DNA of 64,000 bases from Psettodes erumei (taxonomy: Eukaryota; Chordata; Actinopteri; Pleuronectiformes; Psettodidae). Both the position numbers and the translations under genes were made by a program. Every line of letters starts with the position of its first letter. Positions within the stretch are counted from its first letter, which is position 1. The DNA lies in assembly GCA_016785225.1 (NCBI GenBank), contig JAFBJZ010000772.1:5055501-5119500 (forward strand). The letters are read 5' to 3'. The notes below the pieces were generated by a model that saw only the letters and a program-made list of their open reading frames with translations, searched no databases and was not told where the DNA came from. This document shows positions 53,858 through 64,000 of the stretch, one piece after another.

Positions 53858-56800
53858 TGTGAGAATCTAAATTCACCGCTTCAACCTTTCTCAGAATGTC
53901 AGCACAAATATGCAATTGCTCCGTAGGTTCAACTGAATCATGACTGATCTCCAAGTTATTCTTTACATTACCAGCTGAGGGATTTGTGCTTTTAATTTCA
54001 GCTGGGAGATCCAATGAAATGCATGTGAACTTAATACTCTGCTGAAGGACCAGTGGTTCATCTGATGAATTTATTTTAGCTGCAGGGTCTGCATTTACTT
54101 TTGTGTCTGTTTCAGTTTTATTAAATATCAGTGCAGAGTTAATGCTCAGGTCACATGGTTCACAGTCACCCCTGGTACTCTGCTTGATGTCTGCATTCTC
54201 TTCAGGTTTACTGGCTGGTGAAATTGGTATGTAGTCGTACTGATTCAGGTGTGGAGGTTCATCTGGAATGCTGCTGTAGTTGAGGGGACTGAGCTTGAAA
54301 TCGTACATTAGATCTCTCTTTTCACAGCCCTCTGGCGGTTCTGCTGTGCTGGTCACAGGAAGTGGCGAAGGATTGGTGGGTTCAGAGCTGGGGATTTTAC
54401 ACTCTGTGATTCCTAAGTCCAGGTGAGGTGGGCTTATCAAAGAATACTCCATCTCAGCTGTTGTGTTCAGTTGTTCGTTGCTGTTTAGAGCCTCTCTGAC
54501 ACACTGGTTATCATCTCCGATTAAGGGGGATTTCACATTTTGACGTGAGTCTTCATCAGCAGACTTATTGCATTTGCTTTGCGGCTGACATGATTCATTT
54601 TCTAGGTCCAACTTTTGCATAGGTGTTTGTAGAGAGCTTGATAAAAGAGGACTGGATGGTGGGGCAGTGTGTAGAAAAAGGCAATGACTTTCTTCCAGCT
54701 CATCTCTGCATGGTGAGTTTTGGTGACTTGCCATGAAATTAATAGGAAGATGTTCTCTGATGTCCGTAACATGTAAAATCTCGTCTTGTTTCTGAATGGT
54801 GTCGAAGGCAAGGCCTGTTTCAGGATTTAGAGAGGCACTAAATGGGGTATCTTTGCAGGAGTCACTGTCAATTAGACCACCAGGCTGTGAAAGGATCAAC
54901 AGATTGCTTTGCCCCTCTATGGACCGGGTGTCTTGGAAGGGTGAGCGGTGACTAGAACTCTCTGTTTCGGCTTCCACTAGTATTGGACTGGAGGGCTTTT
55001 CTGTGGTGACTATCGCCACTGACAAATCAGTTGCTGGACTTGCACCATAAATCTTAGCAGGGCTGCCATTTTGAGAGGGAGAAAGTCCAATCACATGATC
55101 TTGTTTTTCTGTTTCATCTGCTTCAATCCAACTGCCTGAATGCTCTACTTTCAATTCACCAGCAAGTGATGAATTAATGTCTCCAGGTTCATCATGACTG
55201 TCAGTGGATTGCTCTTGCAGTGCTGTTTCCACCATACATGCTGTGTTCTTGCCACGGTCAAGATTGTGGTCAGGTACAGCTGGTGATGAAGGATGGCTGT
55301 CAGATTGATCGATGATGCCCTTCACTGCCTCTGCTTCCTCATATCCATCCGTATTTGAATGTTCTTGACCATCACTACTGTTTTTTACCAAGTGATTTAC
55401 ATTGTCCTCTGCATCACTGTTCCCACAGGACCCCTCAGCCACCTGTGAGTCATGTGTCACCACACTTGAACAGTGAACAGACTCAATCAAATTCCCATTC
55501 TCTGTGATATCCTCCTCTGATGTGACTTTGGTCTCACCCCCGCTATCATTGATTTCTAAGGGCTCACTTGGCTGCGATGAAATTGGCTGGTTTCCATCCA
55601 TTGTGGGGTCAGTGCTGTTGGAGAGAGATGACTGTGACTCATTCAGGATGAATTTGATGTCATCCTTCCGCTCATTGATATTTGGGGGTGATAATATATT
55701 CTTCTTCCGAGTAATTGCTTCCTTTTCACTGTAATCTTCTCTCTCAACTGCATCAGCTGCCTGACATTCAATTTCTTGATGTTGTTGTGTGGTGAGAGAG
55801 GTGACATTCGACTCCTTGTGTTCTGATATAATGGGTTCTTTTTTGAATATAGAATCTGAAATCACTTCCAGGCTCTTCATGAGGTTTTCCGTGTATCTCT
55901 TCTGTTCTAAAATCTCTTCCTTTGTTTCTGCAGGAGTCTTTTTTCGAGCACTTCCATCTGATTTTTCTTCATGGCAGTGCTGTTCAACATGTGAGGTTGT
56001 TGCCATCAAATTGGGTGTGTTGTTCTCTTTGTCAGTGAAATGTGGCTCATTGTTGATTGGAGTGTGGGGACTGTGGTGTCCAGCCATTAGCTCAAACTGG
56101 AACGGACTGGACCACGGGAGTCCTGGTTCTGTGAAAGGCTCTGATGGCATTCTGGTCACTGGCACATTGATTGTTTGTACAGGGCACCTCATATCCAGAC
56201 CAGTGCCGTTGCTCTCTGACTCATCGCCTAGCCTTAAAGGTGAAAATTTGCTCATTTGGAGTTGCTTGGGGACATCCTGAGCTAGCAATGGCGGGCTTTC
56301 CAACTTAGTTGTTTGCAGCTGGTTTTCAAGCTCATTTACTATTCTCTTTATCTCAAGCTCATCCTCCAATGCACAGCTGTTGAGATTTGCACTGTAATCA
56401 ATTATCTTTTCTGGCAGAGACAAAGGGACATGATTGTAATCTGCTTTTTTTTCATTTGATTTCTCAGAGTTGTCTTTGTACTGAGATATCTCATCTGGTA
56501 GCACCGGGCTAGCCATAAGGTTCCAGTCTCTTTGTTCCAGGAAGGGAGAGAAAGACGACACAAATTCCTCTTTTTTATCTGCTGCATTCTCTATTGAATG
56601 GAAACCCTCCTTCTGAATCGGCATATCTGAATAGAGGCCACTGTCGAATCCCGTGAGGTCCCCGAACATTGACGAGGTGTCAAATGAAAGTGGGGATTTC
56701 ATGAGTCCCTGTTCCTGATCCAGAGGGTAGTGCATGAGATGGAGTGTATCTTTTTGTATCAAAGGGCCCTGGCTTTCAGTCGGCGATAGGCACACCTCAT

Positions 56801-59800
56801 CCATCAAAGAGGTGCAAAGAGCTGCAGGCTTGTGTGTGTCTAGGTCATTGCCTAAAGTAATAGCCTCTTTTACCATGCAGATGCTGTTACTCTGTTTTTC
56901 AAATGTGGTACTCTCTGATAGCTCTGGCTGTGTGGCTTGGGGCTCCTCTCTGCTTTTGCCCTTTGTGTTTCTGTCAATATTGAAATCAGTTTCTTTGTTG
57001 ATGGCGGGAGAGTGTAAATCAAAGTGTGGTGGCTTGTTATCTGTGCTGCTAGTCTGCGTCTGTTCCTCTTTGGGGCACAGACTGTCGGCTCTCTGTAGGG
57101 TGTTTACGGATGAACTGACAGCAGTGTCGCTTTCTTTTCTGTGACACAGCTTCTCTTTTGATTTTGTATGAGAACTTCTGCATTTTTCAAAGTTTTTCAT
57201 TGTGTCTTTTGCTTTTTGTGGGGATGACACTGGATTAGCAACTTCTGGATTTGACTGATACTTCTTTGGATCCTCTGTACTGTCTTTATTATTAGAAAGA
57301 ACGGCTTTGTCAGTGCTGTACTTCCTGACAGATTTAGTGAATGTCAGTGCTAGTGTGCTGGACTCTTTACATAACTTCTGTGGGGAGGACCTTTCATAGG
57401 TTTTCTGCTCTGGAGACTCTTTCTTTTTGATATCTGTCTTCTTCTCACAGTCTGAGTCAGTGCGGTCAGTGCTTTTGGGGCTGTTGATGCTATCACTTGA
57501 AACACTCACAGATGTGCTGAGTTCACTGCTTGTGGACGACCTGCTACCCCTTCTCCTGAGTCTCAGTTGAGAACTGTGTTTCTCAGGCGAGAGAGAAACG
57601 TCCTCGCTTTTTTTCACCTCAAAACACTCCTTTGACTCATGTCTCCACGCTGCCTGGTCCCTCTCACTTCTTGCTCGCCATTTGCACTCTTTAGTGTATG
57701 TGTATTTACAACGACTGCTTTGATTTAGGCGGCCTTGGCTTGCTATCTTTACGGGCTCACATTCATCATCTGAGTCAGAGACATAGTCATATTCTCCAAA
57801 TGCAGGGTTCTGTACAGTGGGAGTCAGTCTCTCCATTACTAAGGAAAACTGAAGGTTTTTGGTGCCTTTGACATGAAGCTTATGGAGCTTATTTTTCTGT
57901 TGAACTATTTTGTGAATAAGTTCTTTGCTCCAGGTGCCCCCTCCAGTGCTTTTCCTCTTGCTCTCTTTCATTGCAGCTCTTGAGGTTGGAGATGTAGAGG
58001 CCTGCGAGGGAGTTGAACCTCGAAGTGCAGAGCTGTCCTGATAGCTTTTAACCCCACAGCGCTCAGACAGCTTGCTGGATAAGAGAAACCTTTGTGCACC
58101 TGTGTTTTCATCCTCACTCTTGCACAGTTTTCTTGCCTCTTTCACTTTGCTGTCTTGTTCCCTCATCTTCTCCCGTGAGGCAATTCTTGAATTTTTATTA
58201 GAGACTTCTTTTTTAATGTTAATTTTCTCATCTTTTTCCAAATTCAGAGATTTTTTCTCAAGTTTGCTTTCTGTGTACTGTTTGTCTCTCTCAGAGCTCT
58301 CAACATCAGAGTCATAAAAATACTTTGCCTGTGCGAAAGACTTTTCATCATCTGCCTGTTTATTTTTGCTCTCAAAGACCAGGGATTCTTTGGTTTTCAG
58401 ACACTGTTTATTTGATGTTGCTTTGACAGTGGTGAGGTCATCATCAGCAAATGCATCAATGAAGCTGCTGTCTATCTCTGCATTGTCTGACTGATAGCCC
58501 AGTCCATTCAAGGCTTCTGTGATTAGGCTGTCTAATTTGGCATCCTCCATTTCCAAATCAGGGAGAGGGACAGGGAGGTTACCAGTGCCAGAGAACAAGT
58601 TGAGTTTCATGGGATCATCCTTATTCTCTCCTCTTGTTTCACTGTCAGACATCAGTTCTCCATTTTTATTGAGGCCCAACAAGGAGAGGTGAAGATCAGA
58701 TGGGCACCTGGACATTGGAACATTTGACAGAGACGGCACTGCTTTCGATGGTTCTGTGTGAAACTTTCTGTTGTCCTCCATCTTTGATATGTCTTTGAGG
58801 TCATTTTGTGCAAATGTGTGTTGTGCACAATATTGCTTATGGCCTAGAAAGGAAGCCAGGTTATTGAAATTCTGATCGCACTGTTTGCATGTGAGAAGCA
58901 CATCCAACTGGTCCAGGTTTGCTGTGGCTAATGAGGTGGCTAACAGCTGATGTGCAGAGTAAGGTGGTGGAGGCTGGTGATGCTCCACCCCAAAACTGTC
59001 CATGTAACCTTTGTGTCCATCCATAGTTGTCTTTGGATGTGTGCTATTTTGCAGGTAGCTCATCATGTCATCTTTGGCTCTGTCTGGTGCATAAGAAAGG
59101 TTTCGTGAAACATCAGAATGAAACTGGTGGCTGTGAGAGCTCAGGTGATCTGAAGGTAACTGGGGTTTGGCTGGGGGCTGGTGGTAAAATGTGTGAGGGG
59201 GTGCTGACTTTGACATTTGACTGTCCTCTGAACTGATGTTAACAGGGCTGGTGGACGCCGGGGAGAGTGAAGAGCAGGTACTACTAGATGCAGGATTATG
59301 AACTGGGGAGGGCAAAGGGGATTCATAAGGCGACACCATCATAAGTCCCATCGGTGGGACCTGTAACGGCGGATAGCTGTAGTTTCTTGTCGCCACTGGA
59401 AGAGACTGGTTGAGTCCGAAGTACACTGCCTTATTTTTAGACTCACACACTTGTGCGTGGCTCATCTCCACTTTAAAAGTTGAGACTGTGTTGTTGTTAT
59501 GTTTTACAGTCTCCTGTCTCTGGTTTGAGAACCCATCACTTGTTCTGCTGTTCTGAAATGAGCTGGGGTTTTTCAGGGAGCTGTGCTTATGTGATTTACT
59601 ATCATCCTGCCAGTCAGTGGGGGAAACAATGTAAGCCAATTTTTGATTGCTTTTTTGCCTAGATAACTCGATTATGTTTTGGTTGGGCATGGCAGAGGCT
59701 GGCCGTATCTGCTGCCAGGGCATTCTGCTATTCTTAGATGAATTTGGCCTTTGGTCAAGTGCTGGCTGGGACTGAAACTGAAACTTATCATTCATGTCAG

Positions 59801-61382
59801 AATACTGAATTGTGTTTTGTTCAGCTGGTGAAAATGTCTTGCTAGGACCTTCCCAGGAGTGCGGTAACCTATTTCGAACCTTATTATTTATGTTTTTATC
59901 AAAAGACATTGAGCCTGTGTGAATGTTACTGACTGGAGGGCTATTAAATGTTTTGCTGGAAAAGTGCATTTGGGAGCCGGGAGTTTGTGAATTATTTCTT
60001 GCATGGTGCACACTTCCTTGTATGAATGTTCTTTGGTTGGCAGCTGTGTCTTTTGGGTGACAGTTCCTCTTATTCCCCGAGGTTATGATTGCATCCCTAC
60101 TGTCTGTCTGTCCAGCAGTGTCTGTACTCTCAGGCAGGGCAGTCTTCCCTTGCTCTGACTGCTGAGAGCTGGAGCCAGAGCTGTCACTGCTGGCTGAGTC
60201 CTCACTCATATTCCTTGGACACTGGATGGAGGATCCTACAGCTTGAATAAATTGTGACTGTGGGGAATGCGAATAAGAGCTTCCATCCTCTGACTGCTGT
60301 TCATTACTGAACTGAGTGCTGTTTTGAGCAATGTTTTGCCCCTCTCCGGTTGTAAAAGAAAAGGAGTTGTGGGTCATGTGAACAGAACCCAGGGAGGAGT
60401 CTGTAAAGTCTTGTGATTGGGGGTTTTGTTCACAGGGAAAAGAGTCAGAGGTTGATTCTTCCAGAAAGTGATATCCATATTGAAACGGACCAGGCACATA
60501 GGAACTTGTCTTATTGGCTTCTGTGAGGGCAGTGGATTTTTGTGACGAAACCCCGTAGTTAGCACCATTAAAAGTCCTTTCAGGAGACTGCCATGTATTA
60601 GAGCCACTCAGCTGAAAGTCAGCCAGGATTAGCTGGCTGCCAGGCTGTGTACTGTTGTTCTCCATTGAGGCAGGCTGCTGCTGCTGTGACAGGGGTGGAA
60701 GTGGGTGGGATGATGTTCCACTTGAGGAACCCAGTGCCTGTGAGGTATAACTTGGGGAGGTGAGGTTAGAGGAGGCCTCCTGGAAGCAGCGGTTAAAGTT
60801 GAGCTCTTCTTGCTGTAGTTCAGCCTCTCTCTCTGGTATACTCGGAACGTGGAATCTGTAGCTGCCCGAGACTGGGCCACGACTGGTCTCCAACTTCTTG
60901 GGTGGCGAAACCTTCTGCTGTGGGTAGGCAATGCCGATGGTGGGGTTGTTGGAGCGTGGATTTGTAATGCTAAGTCTGTACAGCTGTTGCGGGTTGCCAC
61001 GCTCTGCTTTGCCTGACCGTTTACCCTTCTCTCGGCTGCGGCCCTTTCCACTCGGGGACTGGGGGCTGCCTTTGCCACTGGACCAAGTCCTGTCAGTGGC
61101 AAATTTTGATCTGTTTTGGAGTGATCTGAAGTCAATCTTCCCTGCCTGCTGTGGCCGTATGACAGCTTCGCGCTGCTGAGGACAGTCCCTTTCCTTCTCT
61201 AGTTTTTCAACTTTGGCCCCTCTGCTGCCAGCTCTGGCCTCAGTGCCTGAGCTTGAAAAGTGCTCTGAAGACTCCTTTGTGGTTTCGTCACTCTGCTTTT
61301 CCAGTGCCGTCCCTTCATCCTGCAGTTTGGACTCAGCGTCCAGCTCTTTGACAGCGTGCATTCGCTGAGTCTCTCCTGCCAT
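53841..61382 (-). CDS. znf469: ZNF469-like giant zinc-finger protein, N-terminal part
   Basis: From ATG 61382, in a strong context (GTGCACCATGG), a single open frame runs 2,513 codons to TGA 53843-53841. Most of it is Ser/Gln/Glu-rich and predicted disordered. Recognisable blocks are a basic N-terminal region with DFRSLQNRS and GNPQQLYRLSITNPRS (about 75-150), one C2H2-like finger CKQCDQNFNNLASFLGHKQY (about 830-851), and a charged block with YDYVSDSDDECEP (about 1141-1250). The length with the next part (about 3,980 residues), near-absence of introns and C-terminal fingers match ZNF469. In humans this gene is mutated in brittle cornea syndrome and is thought to influence collagen-matrix gene expression. 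The frame ends abruptly where another frame takes over, indicating a one-base disruption near 53856-53858. The paralogue or symbol is inferred from family resemblance without a search. Confidence 0.8.
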   Translation of the reverse strand: MAGETQRMHAVKELDAESKLQDEGTALEKQSDETTKESSEHFSSSGTEARAGSRGAKVEKLEKERDCPQQREAVIRPQQAGKIDFRSLQNRSKFATDRTWSSGKGSPQSPSGKGRSREKGKRSGKAERGNPQQLYRLSITNPRSNNPTIGIAYPQQKVSPPKKLETSRGPVSGSYRFHVPSIPEREAELQQEELNFNRCFQEASSNLTSPSYTSQALGSSSGTSSHPLPPLSQQQQPASMENNSTQPGSQLILADFQLSGSNTWQSPERTFNGANYGVSSQKSTALTEANKTSSYVPGPFQYGYHFLEESTSDSFPCEQNPQSQDFTDSSLGSVHMTHNSFSFTTGEGQNIAQNSTQFSNEQQSEDGSSYSHSPQSQFIQAVGSSIQCPRNMSEDSASSDSSGSSSQQSEQGKTALPESTDTAGQTDSRDAIITSGNKRNCHPKDTAANQRTFIQGSVHHARNNSQTPGSQMHFSSKTFNSPPVSNIHTGSMSFDKNINNKVRNRLPHSWEGPSKTFSPAEQNTIQYSDMNDKFQFQSQPALDQRPNSSKNSRMPWQQIRPASAMPNQNIIELSRQKSNQKLAYIVSPTDWQDDSKSHKHSSLKNPSSFQNSRTSDGFSNQRQETVKHNNNTVSTFKVEMSHAQVCESKNKAVYFGLNQSLPVATRNYSYPPLQVPPMGLMMVSPYESPLPSPVHNPASSSTCSSLSPASTSPVNISSEDSQMSKSAPPHTFYHQPPAKPQLPSDHLSSHSHQFHSDVSRNLSYAPDRAKDDMMSYLQNSTHPKTTMDGHKGYMDSFGVEHHQPPPPYSAHQLLATSLATANLDQLDVLLTCKQCDQNFNNLASFLGHKQYCAQHTFAQNDLKDISKMEDNRKFHTEPSKAVPSLSNVPMSRCPSDLHLSLLGLNKNGELMSDSETRGENKDDPMKLNLFSGTGNLPVPLPDLEMEDAKLDSLITEALNGLGYQSDNAEIDSSFIDAFADDDLTTVKATSNKQCLKTKESLVFESKNKQADDEKSFAQAKYFYDSDVESSERDKQYTESKLEKKSLNLEKDEKINIKKEVSNKNSRIASREKMREQDSKVKEARKLCKSEDENTGAQRFLLSSKLSERCGVKSYQDSSALRGSTPSQASTSPTSRAAMKESKRKSTGGGTWSKELIHKIVQQKNKLHKLHVKGTKNLQFSLVMERLTPTVQNPAFGEYDYVSDSDDECEPVKIASQGRLNQSSRCKYTYTKECKWRARSERDQAAWRHESKECFEVKKSEDVSLSPEKHSSQLRLRRRGSRSSTSSELSTSVSVSSDSINSPKSTDRTDSDCEKKTDIKKKESPEQKTYERSSPQKLCKESSTLALTFTKSVRKYSTDKAVLSNNKDSTEDPKKYQSNPEVANPVSSPQKAKDTMKNFEKCRSSHTKSKEKLCHRKESDTAVSSSVNTLQRADSLCPKEEQTQTSSTDNKPPHFDLHSPAINKETDFNIDRNTKGKSREEPQATQPELSESTTFEKQSNSICMVKEAITLGNDLDTHKPAALCTSLMDEVCLSPTESQGPLIQKDTLHLMHYPLDQEQGLMKSPLSFDTSSMFGDLTGFDSGLYSDMPIQKEGFHSIENAADKKEEFVSSFSPFLEQRDWNLMASPVLPDEISQYKDNSEKSNEKKADYNHVPLSLPEKIIDYSANLNSCALEDELEIKRIVNELENQLQTTKLESPPLLAQDVPKQLQMSKFSPLRLGDESESNGTGLDMRCPVQTINVPVTRMPSEPFTEPGLPWSSPFQFELMAGHHSPHTPINNEPHFTDKENNTPNLMATTSHVEQHCHEEKSDGSARKKTPAETKEEILEQKRYTENLMKSLEVISDSIFKKEPIISEHKESNVTSLTTQQHQEIECQAADAVEREDYSEKEAITRKKNILSPPNINERKDDIKFILNESQSSLSNSTDPTMDGNQPISSQPSEPLEINDSGGETKVTSEEDITENGNLIESVHCSSVVTHDSQVAEGSCGNSDAEDNVNHLVKNSSDGQEHSNTDGYEEAEAVKGIIDQSDSHPSSPAVPDHNLDRGKNTACMVETALQEQSTDSHDEPGDINSSLAGELKVEHSGSWIEADETEKQDHVIGLSPSQNGSPAKIYGASPATDLSVAIVTTEKPSSPILVEAETESSSHRSPFQDTRSIEGQSNLLILSQPGGLIDSDSCKDTPFSASLNPETGLAFDTIQKQDEILHVTDIREHLPINFMASHQNSPCRDELEESHCLFLHTAPPSSPLLSSSLQTPMQKLDLENESCQPQSKCNKSADEDSRQNVKSPLIGDDNQCVREALNSNEQLNTTAEMEYSLISPPHLDLGITECKIPSSEPTNPSPLPVTSTAEPPEGCEKRDLMYDFKLSPLNYSSIPDEPPHLNQYDYIPISPASKPEENADIKQSTRGDCEPCDLSINSALIFNKTETDTKVNADPAAKINSSDEPLVLQQSIKFTCISLDLPAEIKSTNPSAGNVKNNLEISHDSVEPTEQLHICADILRKVEAVNLDSHKGGFC

Positions 61383-61571
61383 GGTGCACAATGCGTGCTG
61401 TGAAGGCCTGGTCCTCAGAAATGCTATCTGGGAGACAGGGGCATCGTCGTTTGGGTTGTATCAATCAGTAAACATCCAGTGGCAGGAACTGCAGGGACAG
61501 AGCTGCTCGCTGCTGGCTCATCTCTTCACCCTCATTGTGTACTGCTGATCTGGCACAAGAGGAAAGCCGAC
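61383..61571 (-). other. znf469: 5' UTR segment of the znf469-like gene with upstream ORFs
   Basis: A strong acceptor TTTTACTTCCAG ends at 61572, leaving 189 leader bases before the ATG. They hold four short upstream ORFs, starting at ATGs 61535, 61521, 61475 and 61444, of 5, 18, 4 and 6 codons, all closed before the main start. A second possible acceptor, CTGTCTCCCAG at about 61431, would skip all four. Confidence 0.5.
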
Positions 61572-61889
61572 CTGGAAGTAAAAGATAATAGAGAGGATCA
61601 GATGACAAGCTTCAATTGTCTAATTAAATATTATGTGCATTTCAACTATTCAAACACAAACCGTGCATTAAATACAATTCATGAAGGAATAATGGGAAAT
61701 TTTTAAAGAAGTAAAAACATTCATTCCAAAGATTAGTATGGAAAACAGAAATGTGGTAAATATGTGCAGGAAATGTTGGTAAAAGGTATGTTTTAACACA
61801 ATTAGTCTAAAAGATGCATTTAAAACAAACAATTCAAGTGTCCATTATATATGCTATATGATGTACAATTATTATATTCCTAGTTTCTG

Positions 61890-61903
61890 CCAGCAGAGAG
61901 CAC
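61890..61903 (+). promoter_or_regulatory. weak CTCF-like motif upstream of the znf469-like gene
   Basis: CCAGCAGAGAGCAC matches the CTCF core except for one G-to-A change in the central G run. Confidence 0.3.
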
Positions 61904-62574
61904 TATTGCATCATTACTCAGTGTTGCTGTCATTGCACAAAGAACCAGTGTAATCAATGGGGAATTTCAGAAATACTGCCAAACTCATACTCAAAGTCTT
62001 GGAGATACTACTAACACTTTACACATATTCCTGACAACAATAAAAAGACATTTCAAAAAAAGTTAATGCAGTTTCATCTGAATGCTGGATCCCTGCTCTA
62101 CAACAGTGAATTGATGGTTGTACATGTATCACTGTCAAAATTCTCTATATAAACAACAACAGAAAGAAACCAGTTTGGTCTTGAAATGATGAAGCTCACT
62201 ACAGCACTGAGGATGAGAAAAATATAGTGCACAGATCCAAAAGGCACAGCCAGTAAATGAATCACAGACTCCTTAAGAGCAGGGACACAATGCCACAGTG
62301 TTCTATTGCTACAGAGTGCTGCAGGTTTAGATCATGGAGGAATATCAGGGATTAGTCAGTCAGCCATTAGACAGTGAGAACTATGGGCCCAGTGACATTG
62401 GTTGCCTTTCCTCAGGCATCCCAGACGCTGCATCTCAGGTCCCAGTTTACTTTGGCCTTCCACTGCTTCTGCTTCTTTTGAGGTCAGCCCAGATGAAACT
62501 TGGAGTTAGCACCAAATTGTAATTTCTTGGTTTTGTAACCAAACTTCCATCCCACCTTCTTGTCTTTTTCCTCT

Positions 62575-62765
62575 GGCTATTATCAATGCCAATATTTGGG
62601 GCCACCCCCATGGTTGGAGAGACCACCATTTAGCCAGACTATTTGGGTTCAAGCCTCTGTTTTGGCTTCAATCCACCTGCTGAAATGTCCTTGAGCAAGA
62701 CACATTCCTGACTGTTTTAGCAATGCTCTTTTGGTTTCATGAGGAGGAATAAAAACTGTACTGTG
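62575..62765 (+). mobile_element. tRNA-derived SINE remnant
   Basis: A degenerate tRNA-like head with a B-box GGGTTCAAGCC is followed by the conserved fish SINE central motif GAAATGTCCTTGAGCAAGAC and an A-rich tail near GGAATAAAAACTG. The A box is poorly preserved and target-site duplications were not found, so the ends are approximate. Confidence 0.65.
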
Positions 62766-64000
62766 AAATGCAATTATCATTGTTTGAAAATATGGAAACA
62801 TAGCATGTGAGTATTATCATCCTGGGCCTGTTCCTCAGGTTATGACTGTGACTGCCCAGCAGACTGTTAAACACACCTACGGCAGGATGCAGTGCTCCTT
62901 TGCACCATATATTTTCAGACAAGTTGGAGACTGGTCAAATGTGCTAAGACAAAAAGATACTATAAATATGTCCACCAGAACTCCATCCTCATCAATCTCA
63001 CAGGAGATTTTGTTGTTCTGCCCTCTCAGGGTCATTTTAAGATCAAAACCTGATTTTGTTTCCATCCTAAATTCCTGAATGCCTTTCTATCAGCCCAGGG
63101 GCTTAGCCTATCAGTTAGCGTATTGCACTGATTTAATTACATTAGGGGCTCTGTCTTATAAAACCTGCAACAACTGCTAACTTTTTTAAAAGCACCTTGG
63201 TTTGGACAAAAATATCTGCAGAAATCTTCTCTTAGTTTTATAACTTTTAATAACATTGCCAAATTATCTCTCGCCTCATTACCACAAACAGTGTGAGGGA
63301 AAAGGTCCCAAAGCAACAATGCATGCTATGCTTTTCAACATCTTAACTTGTGGTAAGATCAGTTATATGCAGCATTCCTTAAACTATGTACAGTGGGGTT
63401 TGTAGTAAAAGCTGTATAGACTAAAATGCAGACTTCTATTTGTTCTGCAACACACCTAAATTCCTTTCGTGGAGATGCTATCTGATCATCTCAGCATTGA
63501 GGTTACGATAAGATTGTCTGACATAACATTAGTGCTGATTATCGGGAGGACGATGACAGATTGCACACAAATGAATTCTTTGTGAACCTTGGCAAAATAA
63601 CCAAACCACCTACATGTGAAAACTACACAAGGTCCTATTTGCAATTAAAGGCACAGCACTTCTTAAACACAATGACATATTGCCTCTCAACTAGTAAATA
63701 GTGTAAGTTGAGAAAGTGCATGGTGTCTTGACTGTTTTACAGTGTAAATGAGGGCTCATAGCCTCAAGGCAAGGAATGAAGAGGCTCTCGGGGCCCCTGT
63801 TGCAAACATGTGTTCCCAAAAGGTATATTTATGCAGTTAATCTGTAGATCAAGCAGCTTTAATGTAGCCACGTCATTTAAACTGACACTGTTCATACCCA
63901 CAGACCTGTCAATGTGTCCAGATACCACCTGACAAATGGGATCATGAGATACAACCTCCCACTTCAACTTAGAGGGATCAGTCTCTGCCATGTGTTTCCT

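Larger units (their letters stand above)
61572..64000 (-). other. upstream or intronic region of the znf469-like gene
   Basis: Non-coding, AT-rich. It contains a CTCF-like CCAGCAGAGAGCAC (61890-61903) and a SINE (62575-62765). A minus-strand open frame at the right edge (63764-63991) has no recognisable protein similarity. No first exon or promoter of the znf469-like gene is visible, so it probably lies beyond the window. Confidence 0.45.

Noticed and set aside
53780..53880. A tiny intron joining the two znf469-like frames
   Set aside because: The pair GCG|GTGAAT and CTCCTAG would remove 87 bases, a multiple of three, so it does not correct the frame and leads to a stop. No other convincing pair was seen.
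63090..63130. Possible tRNA-like head (GGGGCTTAGCCTATCAGTTAGCG)
   Set aside because: It resembles an A-box region, but no B box or cloverleaf partner follows within the expected distance.
63764..63991. Minus-strand 75-codon frame starting MAETDPSKLKWEVV at the right edge
   Set aside because: No recognised family, no clear splice sites or neighbouring exon, and a length common by chance. It could be a partial exon but cannot be supported.

Overview
The window is vertebrate nuclear DNA, almost certainly from a ray-finned (teleost) fish. It has GT-AG spliced genes with vertebrate exon structures, dense CA/TG microsatellites, a fish-type tRNA-derived SINE, small inverted-repeat transposon remnants, and compact versions of genes that are larger in mammals. 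No bacterial-type operon, CRISPR array or prophage is present.

Layout. (1) 1-1830: probably the 3' UTR of a plus-strand gene lying to the left; synteny suggests bhlhe41. (2) 2.7-16.1 kb, minus strand: rassf8, with five coding exons, a 3' UTR of about 1.9 kb and a likely distal non-coding first exon in a CpG-rich patch near 16.1-16.5 kb. Intron 4 carries a decayed, intronless copy of nicotinamide riboside kinase 2 (nmrk2). (3) 19.3-31 kb, plus strand: kras, with a predicted non-coding exon 1, coding exons 2-4, and both alternative terminal exons 4A and 4B, followed by a 3' UTR of 2.4-3.3 kb. rassf8 and kras are divergently transcribed, as in mammals. (4) 31-48 kb: a gene-free stretch rich in microsatellites and purine tracts, with one dispersed repeat and no coding exon I can support. 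(5) 48.4-61.6 kb, minus strand: a giant, essentially intronless coding region of about 3,980 codons for a znf469-like C2H2 zinc-finger protein, interrupted by a one-base frameshift at about 53.86 kb. (6) 61.6-64 kb: upstream or intronic sequence of that gene, with a SINE.

How the genes relate. kras encodes the Ras GTPase switch, and its two C-termini give two membrane-targeting modes. rassf8 encodes a Ras-association-domain coiled-coil scaffold linked in other vertebrates to cell junctions and growth control. The znf469-like gene belongs to a family tied to collagen and extracellular-matrix gene expression. They share a neighbourhood, not a pathway. Several CTCF-like motifs lie at gene boundaries: between the convergent 3' ends at 2.58 kb, between the divergent promoters at 17.2 kb, and just after kras at 30.2 kb.

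I found no clearly new biological system. The most informative items are the nmrk2 retropseudogene inside rassf8, the znf469 frameshift and its stacked upstream ORFs, three strong hairpins, and the long UG repeat before the alternative kras exon 4A.
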